Assembly (NCBI RefSeq): GCF_019112545.1
Contig: NW_025064886.1
Coordinates: 39,857-103,856 of the forward strand
Reading direction: 5' to 3'
Length of the DNA: 64,000 nucleotides
From: Guyanagaster necrorhizus
Lineage: Eukaryota; Basidiomycota; Agaricomycetes; Agaricales; Physalacriaceae
Shown: positions 47,001-58,122 of the stretch, piece after piece
Layout of the letters: each line of letters starts with the position of its first letter
How positions within the stretch are numbered: the first letter of the stretch is position 1
Notes under the pieces: model-generated
Told to the model about the DNA's origin: nothing
The model's database searches: none
Seen by the model: the letters and a program-made list of their open reading frames with translations, nothing else
Program-made: the position numbers and the translations under genes

Positions 47001-48884
47001 TTTCCTATTATCTACCAATTTCATTTCACCATTATCATTTTATATCCGTATTTCATATTGTAATATCTAGACCCCAAACTCAGTAGTGAATACTGACACT
47101 GAAATCCAATGGAACCCAACTCAGAATTAGCTACCATTAGTATATAAAGTCATATACATCATCGTAACTACTTAGTTCGAATATTAACTTGGATAAGCCA
47201 TCTACACTTCACACTCACTTCCACTCCTCCCTACCTCATCCATTAGATTCCACTCCAAAGGATATTCCTATTCACTTCTCTAATAGAACTCTGTTCTATC
47301 CATCCAGATTCTTGGGCTCTGACTCAAAGGTGACATTGCCAATAGCTTCATCAATACCTGCACACTCTGCTGGACTCCATGCATGCACTCAAGCCTACTT
47401 GATTGGCACATTCCTAACAGAGGCATAATGTGCAGATAGAATCAGTTAGAGAATCTGGCTCTCACTTCATTCCAGTTACTAGCTGCTTTGTGTGCATGTG
47501 CCATATAATGTCCATGCCAAAGTGTATTGTCTATTCAGCAGATACTTGTAGAGCTTGAGTTTGTAATAATAGTGGCCAATTTTGAAAATGAATGTGTAGT
47601 AGCATTGATATAGCTGATATTGCTCTTATTTACAGTTGCAGTAAATTGAACCTTTTCATCTTAGCTGAAAGTGACATCTGATCCAGTGATTGAGATCTTG
47701 AATCTCTTTTCTCATGTGAGATAATAGGATGATAAGAGATTACTTTTCAATGCTGGTACATGTAGTATGTCAAAAAGTTCCACCACTGAACCTTTTTCCT
47801 TCTGAATCTCTGGCTCTAGTACTACTGGTCCAATTCCTGCTAAATAGATGACTGAATTGTCTGCAAGATGAATGAGAATGACATGTGAAGCATAGAGTTG
47901 GAATCTTTGTCAGTGAGAGATCATATGATAAGAAGTGCCTGTATCAGTATTCCAGTGAGACATGGCAGGTGATGATAAATCAGTACTTGCTTGATTAGCA
48001 GTCTCCTCCTTTATCTCAGCAGAGTTAGTGGCTTCTGAATCCTTCTTTCCAGCCCTCTTGTGATGAGGCTTCCCAATGGTATGGTCAGCAGCATATTCAC
48101 AGTCCCATTTAAGTGAGAACTTCTTAGTTATACACTCTTTCTCTGCATGATTCTTGCAAAGACACTATCCACATTTCACAGTGGCATTGGTAGCTGGATT
48201 TGTGGCTGAATAGAAAGGTGTAGCTTTAAAAGCAATAGAGACTGCTGGATCACCAGCATATAGCTTCTGATTGTTTTCTTTATTATGAAATGCAGTGTGA
48301 AGTCCTTCAAGAGTGAGCTTATCAGAGAGAAGAAATAATGATGTGATGAAGTTTTCAAATTCAGGCTGAGAGAGTACATGAATCAGGGCCATAATAAGAA
48401 GCTCTTCTTCTAACTGCTGGAGGCCAAAATAAACAGAGTGCAGAGCACAGATATGACTCATGATTTGAGTGCTCCAACTGGTAAGGTCTGGAAGTGACTC
48501 TTCTGTCCTCTTCTTAAGATTGAAGAAGCTGTCATAGGCTACAAATTGAGTCACTAGTTTTCTTTGCTGATGGTGTGCCTTTAATGTGTCTCACATTCTC
48601 TCTGGATCATCAAGACAGCTCTTGATATGAGCCTTCTGAGATTCATCAAAGCAGAGATAGATTGTGTCAGCAGCTGATATCTGAGTCTCCTTCCAGTCCT
48701 TCCAGTCCTTCTTCTCTTGGTATATTAGCTTAAGGTCTGCAAACTCTGATTTAGGGTTATAGCCAATGATAATAAGATATTTGCAGTGAGTTTTGAGTAG
48801 GACTAACATGTTTTCTTCTCACTCACTATAATTAAAGGCATTTAGATTGTCAAAGCCCTTTTTGATTGTGTTGAAGGATGGCAT
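44030..48884 (-). pseudogene. copia gag-pol polyprotein (decayed)
   Basis: Starting at ATG 48884 (MPSFNTIKKGFDNLNAFNYS). Gag contains IYLCFDESQKAHIKSCLDDP and LPDLTSWSTQIMSHICALHS. A degenerate zinc knuckle is near 48150. Protease keeps Asp-Thr-Gly (HWNTDTGTSYHM, plus 47938-47946). Integrase shows QEDKGSEYMEKKFIDFHAKH and NSTAE (~46540-46700). RT has ISSAFLNSDLKEEVYLQQ and LKQAGYKWYKKL (~45030-45210), but the catalytic YVDD is FVNN (~44955). RNase H contains ITEAEYVAAI (~44310). Many stops. The C LTR at 46922 splits it between protease and integrase. Confidence 0.85.
46922..47419 (+). mobile_element. Solo family C LTR with GAGGC target duplication
   Basis: 498 bp, TGTTATGTGCATG...CATTCCTAACA, flanked by perfect GAGGC at 46917-46921 and 47420-47424. 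TATA box TATATAAAG at ~47140 gives plus orientation. It is younger than the copia element it interrupts. Confidence 0.9.
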
Positions 48885-48991
48885 GATGTATGTGGTAATA
48901 TCATTGCAGTAGTGAAGTGACTGATAGAGAGATAGCAGAGCACAAGCAAGACACAAAGATGAAAAAAAAACTTGAAATAGGTCTTAAAACA

Positions 48992-49005
48992 TAGAGTTCA
49001 TAACC
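48992..49005 (-). promoter_or_regulatory. copia primer-binding site, initiator-tRNA half type
   Basis: Directly inside the 5' LTR the minus strand reads GGTTATGAACTC. Its complement GAGTTCATAACC matches the anticodon loop of initiator tRNA-Met (core GGCTCATAACC) except for transition-type differences. copia and Ty5 prime from an internal cut of this tRNA, so the same mode is inferred. Confidence 0.6.
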
Positions 49006-49153
49006 TGTTGCAAGCAGGTTATTTTTATGCAGTGAATAATAGCCAGACTGAGTACAATAATCAATTGCTTAAAGGCAATTGACCATTGACTCAGGATAAA
49101 ACTGTCTATGCTTATACAAGGTTGACATCAGGTATTTGTGTTATTCCACAATA
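49006..49153 (-). repeat. copia 5' LTR
   Basis: 148 bp, same length as the LTR at 43856; begins TGTTGCAAGCAGG, and its end has decayed to CACAATA from CTGCAACA. The central AATTGCTTAAAGGCAATTGA palindrome-like block is shared by both LTRs. Confidence 0.85.
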
Positions 49154-50035
49154 AATGTTTGGGACTCCTATTATAGAAGGCACAGAAACTAGCCCCAAAT
49201 TGTTGACCTTCAAAGGCCACATGCAGAACAACATGTTCTAAAATCTTCTCAGCAATTTTCTGAGTGTCATTTAAAGTTTCTTCTCTAGCAGCAAGAGTTT
49301 CAATGTTTGGGGAATTGTCTCAACTATCTGCACCTGCACTACTCTAAAAGTCAAACAAAAAGTCAGTATTGAAACATGAAATAAAAATTTTAGAATATAG
49401 CCAAGAGCCAAGACTGTCCACTGTTGACTCAGTTTGTTGTGGGCCACCATCTTTATCCAAAAATCAATTAGCATCTCTCTTGCTTGAAGGATTGGTATCA
49501 GTCCAAGAGAATTTAGACCATGCAGCTTCATTACTACCTGCAATCAGGAATCCCATAAAGATATCACCATTAACAGTGGAACTAAGATGGGGCAATTCCT
49601 TGAGGCATTCAATAATGCTCTGTACTATCTTAGAAACAGTAGGAGTGTCAGTATTACTGAAGGTGACTCCAGAATGATATTGGTTAGATAACTGGATTTA
49701 GGCAGCATGATAGTCATAAAGATGAATAAATTGTTGGATACAGTTAGAAAACCATTTGAACTGAAAATTCTGATAGAAATCCAAGTAATAAATTGAAATT
49801 AAAGACTATCAGAAATTAGCAACATCTCTCAAGCAAAATAAAAAGTTCACTATCTCAATATCCTTAGCTTTGCCAAACCAGAATCACAGGGCCTCAGAAG
49901 TCAAATTCTAAAGTAGGGCTAAGAGGTTTAAATGCTCAAGTTGAGCAACAAGCTCAGACAAGACAGGAGGCTTAGGAGGAAACACTATAATAGTCATAAA
50001 CTGATAAAGAACATTCAGTTAATACATCATCTTTT
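49154..50035 (-). pseudogene. Unknown gene G2, 5' part
   Basis: The minus strand encodes a long, only lightly interrupted protein: FPPKPPVLSELVAQLEHLNL, then FYQNFQFKWFSNCIQQFIHL, a conserved-looking stretch VTFSNTDTPTVSKIVQSIIE, KELPHLSSTVNGDIFMGFLI, NEAAWSKFSWTDTNPSSKRD, FLDKDGGP and NDTQKIAENFRT. Amino-acid use looks protein-like across several hundred bases with about ten stops. No family is recognised. It runs in tandem with G1 upstream and is convergent with the integrase at 41350-42940. The copia element splits it. Confidence 0.55.
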
Positions 50036-50758
50036 ATAAACAAGAAAAGTTTACAAATAGTCAAAACAGATAGATGACTCAAGCATTCATTGCAGACTTG
50101 TAAATGCTAGCTATGAATGTGGCTGAAACCATAAAAAACTGAAAAATCAGCCACTTACACTAAAAATTTGCAATCTGACATCAAAACTATTTTTAACATT
50201 AATCTTTATGACTGAAAAATTTTGGTGGCAGTTAAAACCATTGAAAAATTAGTCAGAGAGAGGAGACATGGTACTTATGTTGTGATACATTCATAAAACA
50301 CATAGCACCATATAGACATTTGCAAACTAAAAAGTTTGCAAAGTTATGCAAAAAACTTGCTTAAAAAATATGAAATTTTCAGTTCAAAAAGTATATAAAT
50401 ATCTCTTAATCTAGATTAAGCTAAAATAGCTAGTGAAAGAGAAGTCATACCTAATAATATTAGTAATGAAATCAGACACATTACACTTCAGAAATATAAT
50501 AAAGGTATTGGCCAATAAAAATAGCAGTCTCCCCTCTGACATATCAAAGATATTATTATTGGAACTTAGTCTTGACAAATAAATGCTAAGGAAAGCACAG
50601 CCACCCCAACAATTCATATCATATAAATTACATGAATTAAAAAGTTTGCAGACCTTATAAAGAAACTAGAGCTCAAGTCATGCAATATTAAGGAAAACTC
50701 AAGTTTGCAAAAGTATGAAATTATTATAAAAGTTCAGAGTAATACAAAAATACATGAA
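50036..50758. other. AT-rich spacer between G1 and G2
   Basis: About 720 bp of AT-rich sequence with no convincing coding stretch, LTR match or intron-exon signal. It would contain the 3' end of G1 and the promoter of G2 if both are genes. Confidence 0.4.
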
Positions 50759-51480
50759 ATTTATTCTTCATCATCTGATTCTAACTCCTCACCACTTAGC
50801 ACTTCCTTGGCTTTCAAGTCCATCAACTCTTCACTCTCAGAAACACTCTTTTTAAAAAGCTGAAAAACTAAGACAGCAATGTTAAAATAAGCAGCACAGA
50901 AAAAGTTAGGAATATGGCCTATGGCATTATTTATTTGATGGGCATCTTAGCAAAGCTTGCAAAGGAGGCCTCAGATTTCAGCAACAAGAGCTATAGAAAC
51001 AAAATAAGAAAAATTCATGAAGATAAAAATAAGGACTTATGAAGCTTAGAAACAAAAATAAGCTTTAAAGTATTAATAAAGAGTTTGTTGTGAACTATGC
51101 AATCATGCTTGTGAATAGTGTATTGGAAGCACTTCATTAAGCCAGAATAAACACTAGCATTGCACATTAGCCCTCTTACAGGCATCACAAGCTTCACTCA
51201 TCTAGAAAAGAAAGTTAGTGAATTTAAAAGTTTACAAAATAAAAGAATGAGAGAACTTACAAAATAGCCAATCTTGCCAGCCAATTCTCTTTTGAAATAG
51301 GCACCTTTTCATCCAATGAAAGCCTCAAAGTCTTGATCAGAGACTAGAAGGCCCATAGGCTTCAAATCCCCTGGTTGAAGGGCCCTAAAACTCTTAGAGA
51401 TAGGCTCTTCTAGACTGTTGCATGTGTGGACTTCTTTAGCTGTTTTTTTTTTGTGATCTTACAAGGGCAGCCAGTACTTG
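50759..51480 (-). pseudogene. Unknown gene G1, double Cys-X2-Cys-X6-Cys protein with intron
   Basis: The first exon part ends FRALQPGDLKPMGLLVSDQD...GKIGYF at 51261. A 59-nt intron (51202-51260) has GTAAGT, an internal CTAAC branch-like site and TAG. The next exon reads ACDACKRANVQC (C-X2-C-X6-C). After a 1-nt frame slip comes KCFQYTIHKHDC, a second such cluster with Tyr for its second Cys. A further exon (~50999-50759) is one frame with two stops and ends in an acidic tail LSGEELESDDEE plus stop. A second intron is likely, but its donor is decayed. Function unknown; the Cys pattern suggests metal binding. Confidence 0.55.
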
Positions 51481-51538
51481 GTTTTAAAGCTAGAAGTTCA
51501 GAATCAGAAATAGAAAAATTTATAAAGAAAAAGAAAAC

Positions 51539-51991
51539 TGTTAAGTCTAAGTTGCATGTGATCTAAACATGTGATAAACTGATGCTGTATTGAGTTCATA
51601 CAGTCATATCAGAGTTCACTATATGTGCTTATTGATCAAATACTTCAAGGCCAATAAACAGTTGACTTGAGATGAAGTGGTAAAAAAATAAACTTTAGCT
51701 TAAAGCTGAAGATATACAGCAAAAGCTGTTCTACTTGTACACTGTTTGTCTGTGAGGTAAATATATTTCTACTAATTGTGAGTTTCTATGTTATAATGCT
51801 TTTTATCCTTGAGCATTATTACTATCTACAAAAGAGTATTGTCTATCATTGAGAGTTGTTATTGCATTGGAGAACAATAGCAGACTCAGCCTATTATAGT
51901 GACTAAGCCTGTCCCATAGTTCTAAACACTGGTTTAGGCATTCTGACTAAGTATAAATAGGGGTTAATCAAAAAAAAAAAAAATTGTAACA
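51539..51991 (-). mobile_element. Family A Ty3 LTR, 3' LTR of copy E7
   Basis: 453 bp in minus orientation (TGTTAAGTCTAAG...ATTGTAACA on plus), inserted just upstream of G1 after AAAAC. The PPT-like minus-strand AAGGGAGGAATAA adjoins on the right, so the pol copy at 51992 belongs to it. Contains an A-run near 51970. Confidence 0.85.
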
Positions 51992-54900
51992 TTATTCCTC
52001 CCTTAAAACTATCATCCTGATGATTACTCAAGAGAGAGTTTATAATCACAGATAGCATCATTGGCATTCATATGTCATTCATTGATCCATTAGTTAAATT
52101 TAGAGCTATAGTCCTTCCAACTGACCAAGTAATCAACTGTGGTCTGAGTTCTTCTGTTCTGTGCATGGACTTTGCAGAGTCTGTGATTTAGAACTTGATT
52201 GACTTCATAGTGTTCTTCATCATCAATCAGATCCAGATCAGATGGTAGAGAGTGATCTTAATTTGGAAATGCAGAGATGACATATGGAGTAAGCAGTGTT
52301 TCATTGAATACATCATGGATTTTCCATATGGTAGAGAGACAAATTTTATACATGAAAGTGCTGACTTTGGCCAGGATGGAGAAAGGATCAGTGTATTTAT
52401 TAGTAAGCTTTTGTTTCAGATGAGATAGATGAAGATTGATTGTATCTAACTAAATCTTGTCATATATAGCATAGTTATAAGTGGGAGCACAATGTTTATT
52501 ATATTGTTTTTTCATGGATGTTGCTGCCTTTTCAAAGATAATACATGTTTTATCATGAATCTTGAACATTGTTGTGATGAAATCAGAGAAAGTGAGCATT
52601 GTTATATAGAGTTATTGTATATATGAAATGTTTAGATAGTGGCTATGATTTATAAAAACAGAGTTTTTCTGGTGGCAGAGTGAATATGGTTGTTGTGTTA
52701 AAAAGCAGCTAAGGCAAGCCACTCAATCCAATCATCTTGTTGATAATTGATAAACAATCAGAGATATTTTTCAATCTCCTGATTGGCTCACTCTGTTTGG
52801 CTGTTGGTTTGTGAATAGTAAGTGGTGGAAGCATTGTGATGAATGTTTAGAAGTTGGTATAAGTCATTAAAGAACTTTGAGATGAATTGTGATCTCCAGT
52901 CTGAGATGATGACTTGAGGCATGCCATACTTGGTATAGATCTCATTGTGAAGAATCTTTGCCCATCCTTCTGATGACAGCTTGATCAAGCAGACAATCAG
53001 AATGATGGTCTTTAAGAATCAATCTATGATAACAATGATTATATTATATCTATTGCAATCAGATAATCCAGTGATCATATCCACTGATATATAGGTTTAT
53101 GATAATTGTGGAACCTCATTTAGATGAAGAGGTGCTGCATGTGGTTGGGTTAATGCTTTTCCATGTTGACACATTTCACACTCTTTTATGTAATGCTTGA
53201 TATTCTATCCTATTTTCAGCCACTAATATTCTCATAGAATTAACTCTTTGGTCTTTACAATCTTCAGATGTTCTGCTGTTGCATGATCATGACATGTGGC
53301 AATGATCTTACTCTGAAGTTATTGATCTCATGAGATATAGATTTGCTTATCATATCAGATCAATCTCCCTTCTTTCATCATTCTCCATTTGTGATTTAAC
53401 AATGGGGCCACTTGTTAATCCTATTTGCTGTTGTTCTATATTGTGCTTTTGATTTGCTTATAAATCTCCTCCTCTATCAGCATTATCATTGTCTAAAAAT
53501 GTTCAGGCTTTAATAACACTACTCTCTTGTTGTTATTGCTTCATTGATTATGATTGGCTCATCAGCTAAAAAGATCCACCTTCTTATTAGTGGCTCCAGC
53601 CTTGTGATGGAGCATATAATTGTATTTAGAGAGTTTCATTATCCAGCATGCCCATCAGCAATTGAGTTTCTGAGGAAGATAAAAGTATCAAAAGTTTTGA
53701 TAGTCAGTCCAAATTTCAAATATTTGGACTGCACCAATTAAGTAGTGTTGCCATTCTATGAGTGTGAGCATAATTGCCAAGAGTTTCTTGTCATAGATCT
53801 TGTAGTTCCACTCTATGATAGTTAGCACCTTAGAAAGAAAAGCTATCAGCCATCATCTTCTATCTTGCTTCTATGAGAGTACTACACCAATTGCTCCCTT
53901 GCTTGAGTTGGCCTCTACTCTGAATTTCCCTTCTTATATTGGGATTGCAAAAACAATATCTTTAGCAAGTTGTTGTTTAAGATCATCAAATGTGGCTTGC
54001 TGAGAATGTCTCCAATTCCATAGGGCATTGCTAGTCAACTGCATTATCAGGCAGACAATCTTACTGTAATCCCAAATAAACTGTTGATAGAAGTTAGTGA
54101 ATTTTAAAAAGGATTGTAGCTCCTTCTTCTTTATCAGCATTGGCCATTCTGTTACTCCAGCCACTTTTATCAGATCCATCTGGATGCTTCCTTCACTAAT
54201 GATTACTCTGAGGTACTCTATTTTCAGGACTTTAAATTCATATTTTTTCACTTTAAGAAAGAGTCTGTGCTTCCTTATCAGCATGAGTACCTGCTGGACT
54301 AATTGGTGATACTCTTCATGGTCCTTAGACATGATGAGGATGTCATTCAAATAGATTATGACCTTTTCAGTGGTGATGAAATCCTTAAAGATGTCATTTA
54401 TCATCCATTGGAATGTTGCCAGTAAGTTTTTTAGTCCAAAGAACATCACTGTAGGCTCAAATAGTCTCCAATTGATTTAGAATACCACCTTTCACTCATT
54501 ATCTTTCTTGATCCTCATATTGTTGTACCTCCATCTGACATCTAATTTGATATAGTATCTCACCTCTCATAGCTTGTCTATGAGTTCTGAGATAAGTGGA
54601 AGGGGATAATAGTTTTTAATCATCATCTCATTCAGCTTTTGATAATCTTATACTGGCTGAAGTTTTCCATCCTTCTTTTTGACAAAAAAGAAGAGAGAAA
54701 CCATAGGAGACTTAAAAGATTGCATCTGTCCACTAGAGAGGTTTTCATCCAGAAACTTGTTGAGTTCTTGCTGTTTCAAGTTTCTGAAAGGATATGTTTT
54801 GCAATCCAGATTAGTGTTTGTATTTGGGATCAGTTCTATTATATGATTCCATAGCTTTGATTCTGGCAGCTCATCAAAACTCTCTTTACTGAATAGATCT

Positions 54901-55354
54901 CAATATTTTAGGTCTATTTAGACACTATCTCTTCAAATGTCTTCTCCTCCTTTCCTGTATTGGCTCTTATAGCCAAGTCATTGGCATGATGTATCACTCA
55001 AATAGGCTGGAGTCAGGATCAAACAAGCTTTTATAGTGAAAATAGTCTTGCTGTTCTCTATCTCCTTATTCTACTGATCTTTGAGGTCTTCATCTGGCAG
55101 TTCAAAAGGAATTTTATAGCATTGGCATCATATAAATATGATCTGGCCAGTCTTTCAGTTAACAAGTGGATTATATCAGATAAGCCAATTATAGCTAAAA
55201 AATACCTTCTTGGTTTTTAGATTGATAATAGCCAAATTAATCTATTCTGAATGATTACTAATGATGAGTCAGAGTTCAATAAACTCTGTGATTGAGCTGG
55301 CCTGATTCTTGATCCTGTTGGCATTATAAATGGGAATGAGAGCAGCTGTAGCTC
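51992..55354 (-). pseudogene. E7 pol: protease part, RT, RNase H, integrase, chromodomain
   Basis: From right to left on the minus strand: protease tail (~55080-55354), RT with an open 171-codon stretch 54449-53934 containing EKVIIYLNDILIMSKDHEEY (catalytic Asp changed to Asn) and FLKFTNFYQQFIWDYSKIV. RNase H follows (~53450-53900), then integrase with QVIISDWRSQFISKFFNDLY (~52880-52930) and a Glu region, and the chromodomain (~52100-52250). It lacks gag and its 5' LTR because another LTR cuts it at 55355. Confidence 0.8.
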
Positions 55355-55825
55355 TATTACAATTTTTTCTTATTTTTTATCTTTTATTTGAGGGATTAAC
55401 TCCTATCTTTGATTAGTCAGAGTGTCTAGATCAGCACTTAGAACTGTGAGACAGGCTTAGTCATTACAACAATGTCTAGTCAGTCATTGTCCTTCAATGT
55501 GATAGTAACCACTCTACAACAGACAATACCCTTTTGTAGATAGCTTCATAATATTGGACAAAATGCTCTATAGTGCCAGGACACACAATTAGGTAGTTAT
55601 ATCTTTAGGATAGATGATGACTGATATATAAGTAGCATAGCTCTTACTGTAGTATTCTCAGCTTCAAGCTAAAGTTTATTCACACTACTTCATTTTTAAG
55701 CTAATTTTTCAGGCCTTAATAGCATACTGATCTGATTCATATCAGTGGACTCTGATGAAACACTCAAATATAAAGTGATGTCAGTTTATCATGTGAATTA
55801 TATCATATGTGACCTAGATCTAACA
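55355..55825 (+). mobile_element. Family A Ty3 LTR, 5' LTR of copy E8
   Basis: 471 bp, TATTACAATTTTTTC...GATCTAACA, followed by PBS TTAGCTCAAAGCT. It shares the GGACAAAATGCTCTATAGTG block with the LTR fragment at 3853-4129. R word CAGCTTCAAGCTAAAG. Confidence 0.8.
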
Positions 55826-55988
55826 ATTAGCTCAAAGCTTCCTAACTTCCCTTTCTTGATGCACATCAGAGAAGTGCAAGAAACCAAATATCTACCATTA
55901 GCATCATAAACTCTGATCTCACTATCAACTTTCTCAAACTTCTAACTTTGATCCTAAGAATCCTTTTGACCTAGATAGTCAGGCACTA
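55826..55988 (+). pseudogene. E8 leader and first gag codons
   Basis: Leader plus a short N-terminal Gag remnant, NSDLTINFLKLLTLILRILL, the same short variant as E1 gag (NFNLTINSHEITLTILRSVL). Cut at 55989 by a family C LTR; the rest of E8 is not found in the window. Confidence 0.55.
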
Positions 55989-56489
55989 TATTAGGAATGT
56001 GCCAATTGAATAGGCTTGAGTGTACACATAGAGGCCAGTGGAGTGCATGAGCATCAATAAAGCTATTGGCAATGTCACCCTTGAGTTGAAGCCCAAGAAT
56101 CTGGATAGATAGAATGGAGTTCCATCAGAAAAATGAATAGGAGTATTCTTCAGAGTGGAACCCAATGAATGAGGAAAGGAGGAGTTGAAGTGAGTGTAAA
56201 GTGTAGATGGCTTATCCAAGTTAATATTCAAACTGAGTAGTTACAATAGTTATACATGGCTTTATATACTAATGGTAGCTAATTCTGAGTCAGGTTTCAT
56301 TGGGTTCTGATGTCAATATTCACTACTGAATTCAGAGTCTAGATATTACAATGTGAAATACAGATGTGAAATGATAATGGTGAAAATGAAATTAATAGGT
56401 AATAGAAAGCAGTCAGAGTCTGGTGGGTTTCCATGATTGCATTCATAGTTGGTTGAGATGATATGGAGGCCAGCAGCATGCATGTAATA
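55989..56489 (-). mobile_element. Family C LTR, probable 3' LTR of chromovirus 2
   Basis: 501 bp in minus orientation (TATTAGGAATG...CATGTAATA on plus). Unlike the two solo C LTRs, its inner side on the minus strand has a polypurine tract (AATAGGGGGATA) ending one base before the LTR, so it looks like the 3' LTR of a minus-strand element lying to the right. Confidence 0.65.
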
Positions 56490-56502
56490 GTATCCCCCTA
56501 TT
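56490..56502 (-). promoter_or_regulatory. Polypurine tract next to family C LTR
   Basis: Minus-strand TAATAGGGGGATAC immediately precedes the LTR start. In LTR elements such a tract primes plus-strand synthesis. Confidence 0.6.
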
Positions 56503-56619
56503 AGCATTCTTACTCTCAAGAGTGCAGATTCTGATGGCCAGTGGGTCCACATGGAAGATTGTTGGTGGTCATGAGAAATTTTTGCAACTTGGTCAGATAC
56601 CACCACCATTACCCTAACT

Positions 56620-57945
56620 ATGTTGCCTCCTGCTGTGTATTGTCACTCACATACTTCTAAGTCTTTGGTGAGAGAACTCATCTCCAACAGCTCTAAAGAG
56701 GCTAAGGAATTATTTCATCTAGAATAGCAGACCATAGAGGAAGAATACACAGAGGCTGTGAAGAGCCATTTGGAATAGTAAGGAGAGTGAGAGTAGAAAA
56801 AAAGGTCTGAGTGGACCATGTGGCCTGAAAGGTGTGAAAAAGGGAGCAGAAGGAGGAATTAGAGAGGAAAAGAGAGGAGGTTCAGCAGGCCATAGAGAGG
56901 CAGGCTAAGGAGACAGAGGAGGCATTGAGAGAGGTGGCTCGGAGGGAGGCTGAGGAGAGAGAGGCTATGGAGGCTATAGTGAGGGCTTCAGTCTTAAAGG
57001 TAGAGCAGAAGGGAATAGTTATGGAGAATGGATTGCAGATGATCTCTGCAGAGACTGTTGATTTTTGGCTGTGTCAAGTGCTGGCAGAATGGTTTGATCC
57101 TGGCCCCAGTCTTCATTTCAAGAAGATGACTGGCTATATATCTCTAGAGTCTAATAGTGAGCAAGATAAAGGGATCAAGAGAGACAATGAGTCAAAAGAA
57201 TCTAAGAAAACCTTGGAGAGGAGAAAGAGGGTATGAGAGAGAAAGAGAAAGGTGGCAGGTCCAGTGGAGAAAGGCTGTAAACACAAGTTCAGATTGAGGA
57301 GCAGAGTGGATGGCAGTGGGGCAGAGGTGGTTGCTAGTCTCAAGAAGCAGACAAAGTTGGAACTGGTGGAACACAAAGAGTTGTTGAATAGTGAAAGTAA
57401 GTGTCTTAGTTTTCTTGCATAGTTTGACTTAGCTTTTGTTCTCAGGAAGCTGTATATACTGTTATCAAGATGGTGTCCATTGTTATGCATGCCTGGCCAC
57501 CAAAGACACTAGGCATAGGTGAACTTGCACATGTTAGAAGATTAAGAAGACTGCCTATTTGTTTAACTGGAGTGTCACTGCAAGCAAGGTGATTAGTAAT
57601 ATGGAGGTCTTTGCTGGTCTCCACTAACTTTTAAAATTGATATGCAAGTTGATGCATTACATGGATGAGTTGGCAGATGAGGTGGCAGATGTTTGCAGTA
57701 CTGTGGCAGGTCTTCAAGATGACTATGGTTCTGATGATATGTTATCTCCTTCAGAGCTGTTTTCAGAGTCCAAGATGGAGGCCTGAAAGAAGGTCTGACT
57801 GATTTTCAAGAATGTGAGAGATCAGGAGATAGAGGATCTTTGGGAGATGATGTTAAAGAGACTGAACAAGAACATAGAGAAGTTGAAGGAGTGAGAGGAG
57901 AGTTTGGGTTCTGGTGTGAGCCCATCAGATTCCACTTCTTTGTAA
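56620..57945 (+). pseudogene. Unknown gene G3, antisense Cys-cluster/coiled-coil gene with intron
   Basis: A possible start is ATG 56620 (MLPPAVYCHSHTSKSLVREL). A Glu/Arg-rich helical region follows (~56850-57000, EEALREVARREAEEREAMEA). From 56925 one frame runs to 57396 with a single TGA. A 49-nt intron (57397-57445) has GTAAGT, a TTGAC-like branch and CAG; splicing keeps the frame and produces SCIYCYQDGVHCYAC (C-X2-C-X6-C-X2-C, 57451-57492). The same frame continues through MDELADEVADVCSTVAGLQD and a second helix (DQEIEDLWEMMLKRLNKN) to TAA 57943. Five or six stops make it a pseudogene. It is convergent with the pol at 58123-61210. Function unknown. Confidence 0.6.
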
Positions 57946-58122
57946 AAATATTTTGTACAAAATATATATAAAAAAGAGCATCAGATGTTGGTAGTAGACA
58001 AAAATATAATTGCAAGATTTTTTGACTTTGAAAGTATAGAAGGGATGATTGAATAGTGATAATTAGTGGTTAGAATTAAAATAGTAAGGTGGAGCACCAG
58101 TGGTGTCCAGAGTAGCATTGTA

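Larger units (their letters stand above)
43856..49153 (-). mobile_element. Ty1/copia element, both LTRs and target duplication present
   Basis: Two 148-bp direct LTRs (43856-44003, 49006-49153) enclose gag-pol on the minus strand. The whole is flanked by perfect AATGT at 43851-43855 and 49154-49158. Domain order on the minus strand is gag, protease, integrase, RT, RNase H, the copia order. It carries a nested family C LTR at 46922-47419. Unusually short LTRs. It was inserted into gene G2. Confidence 0.9.
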
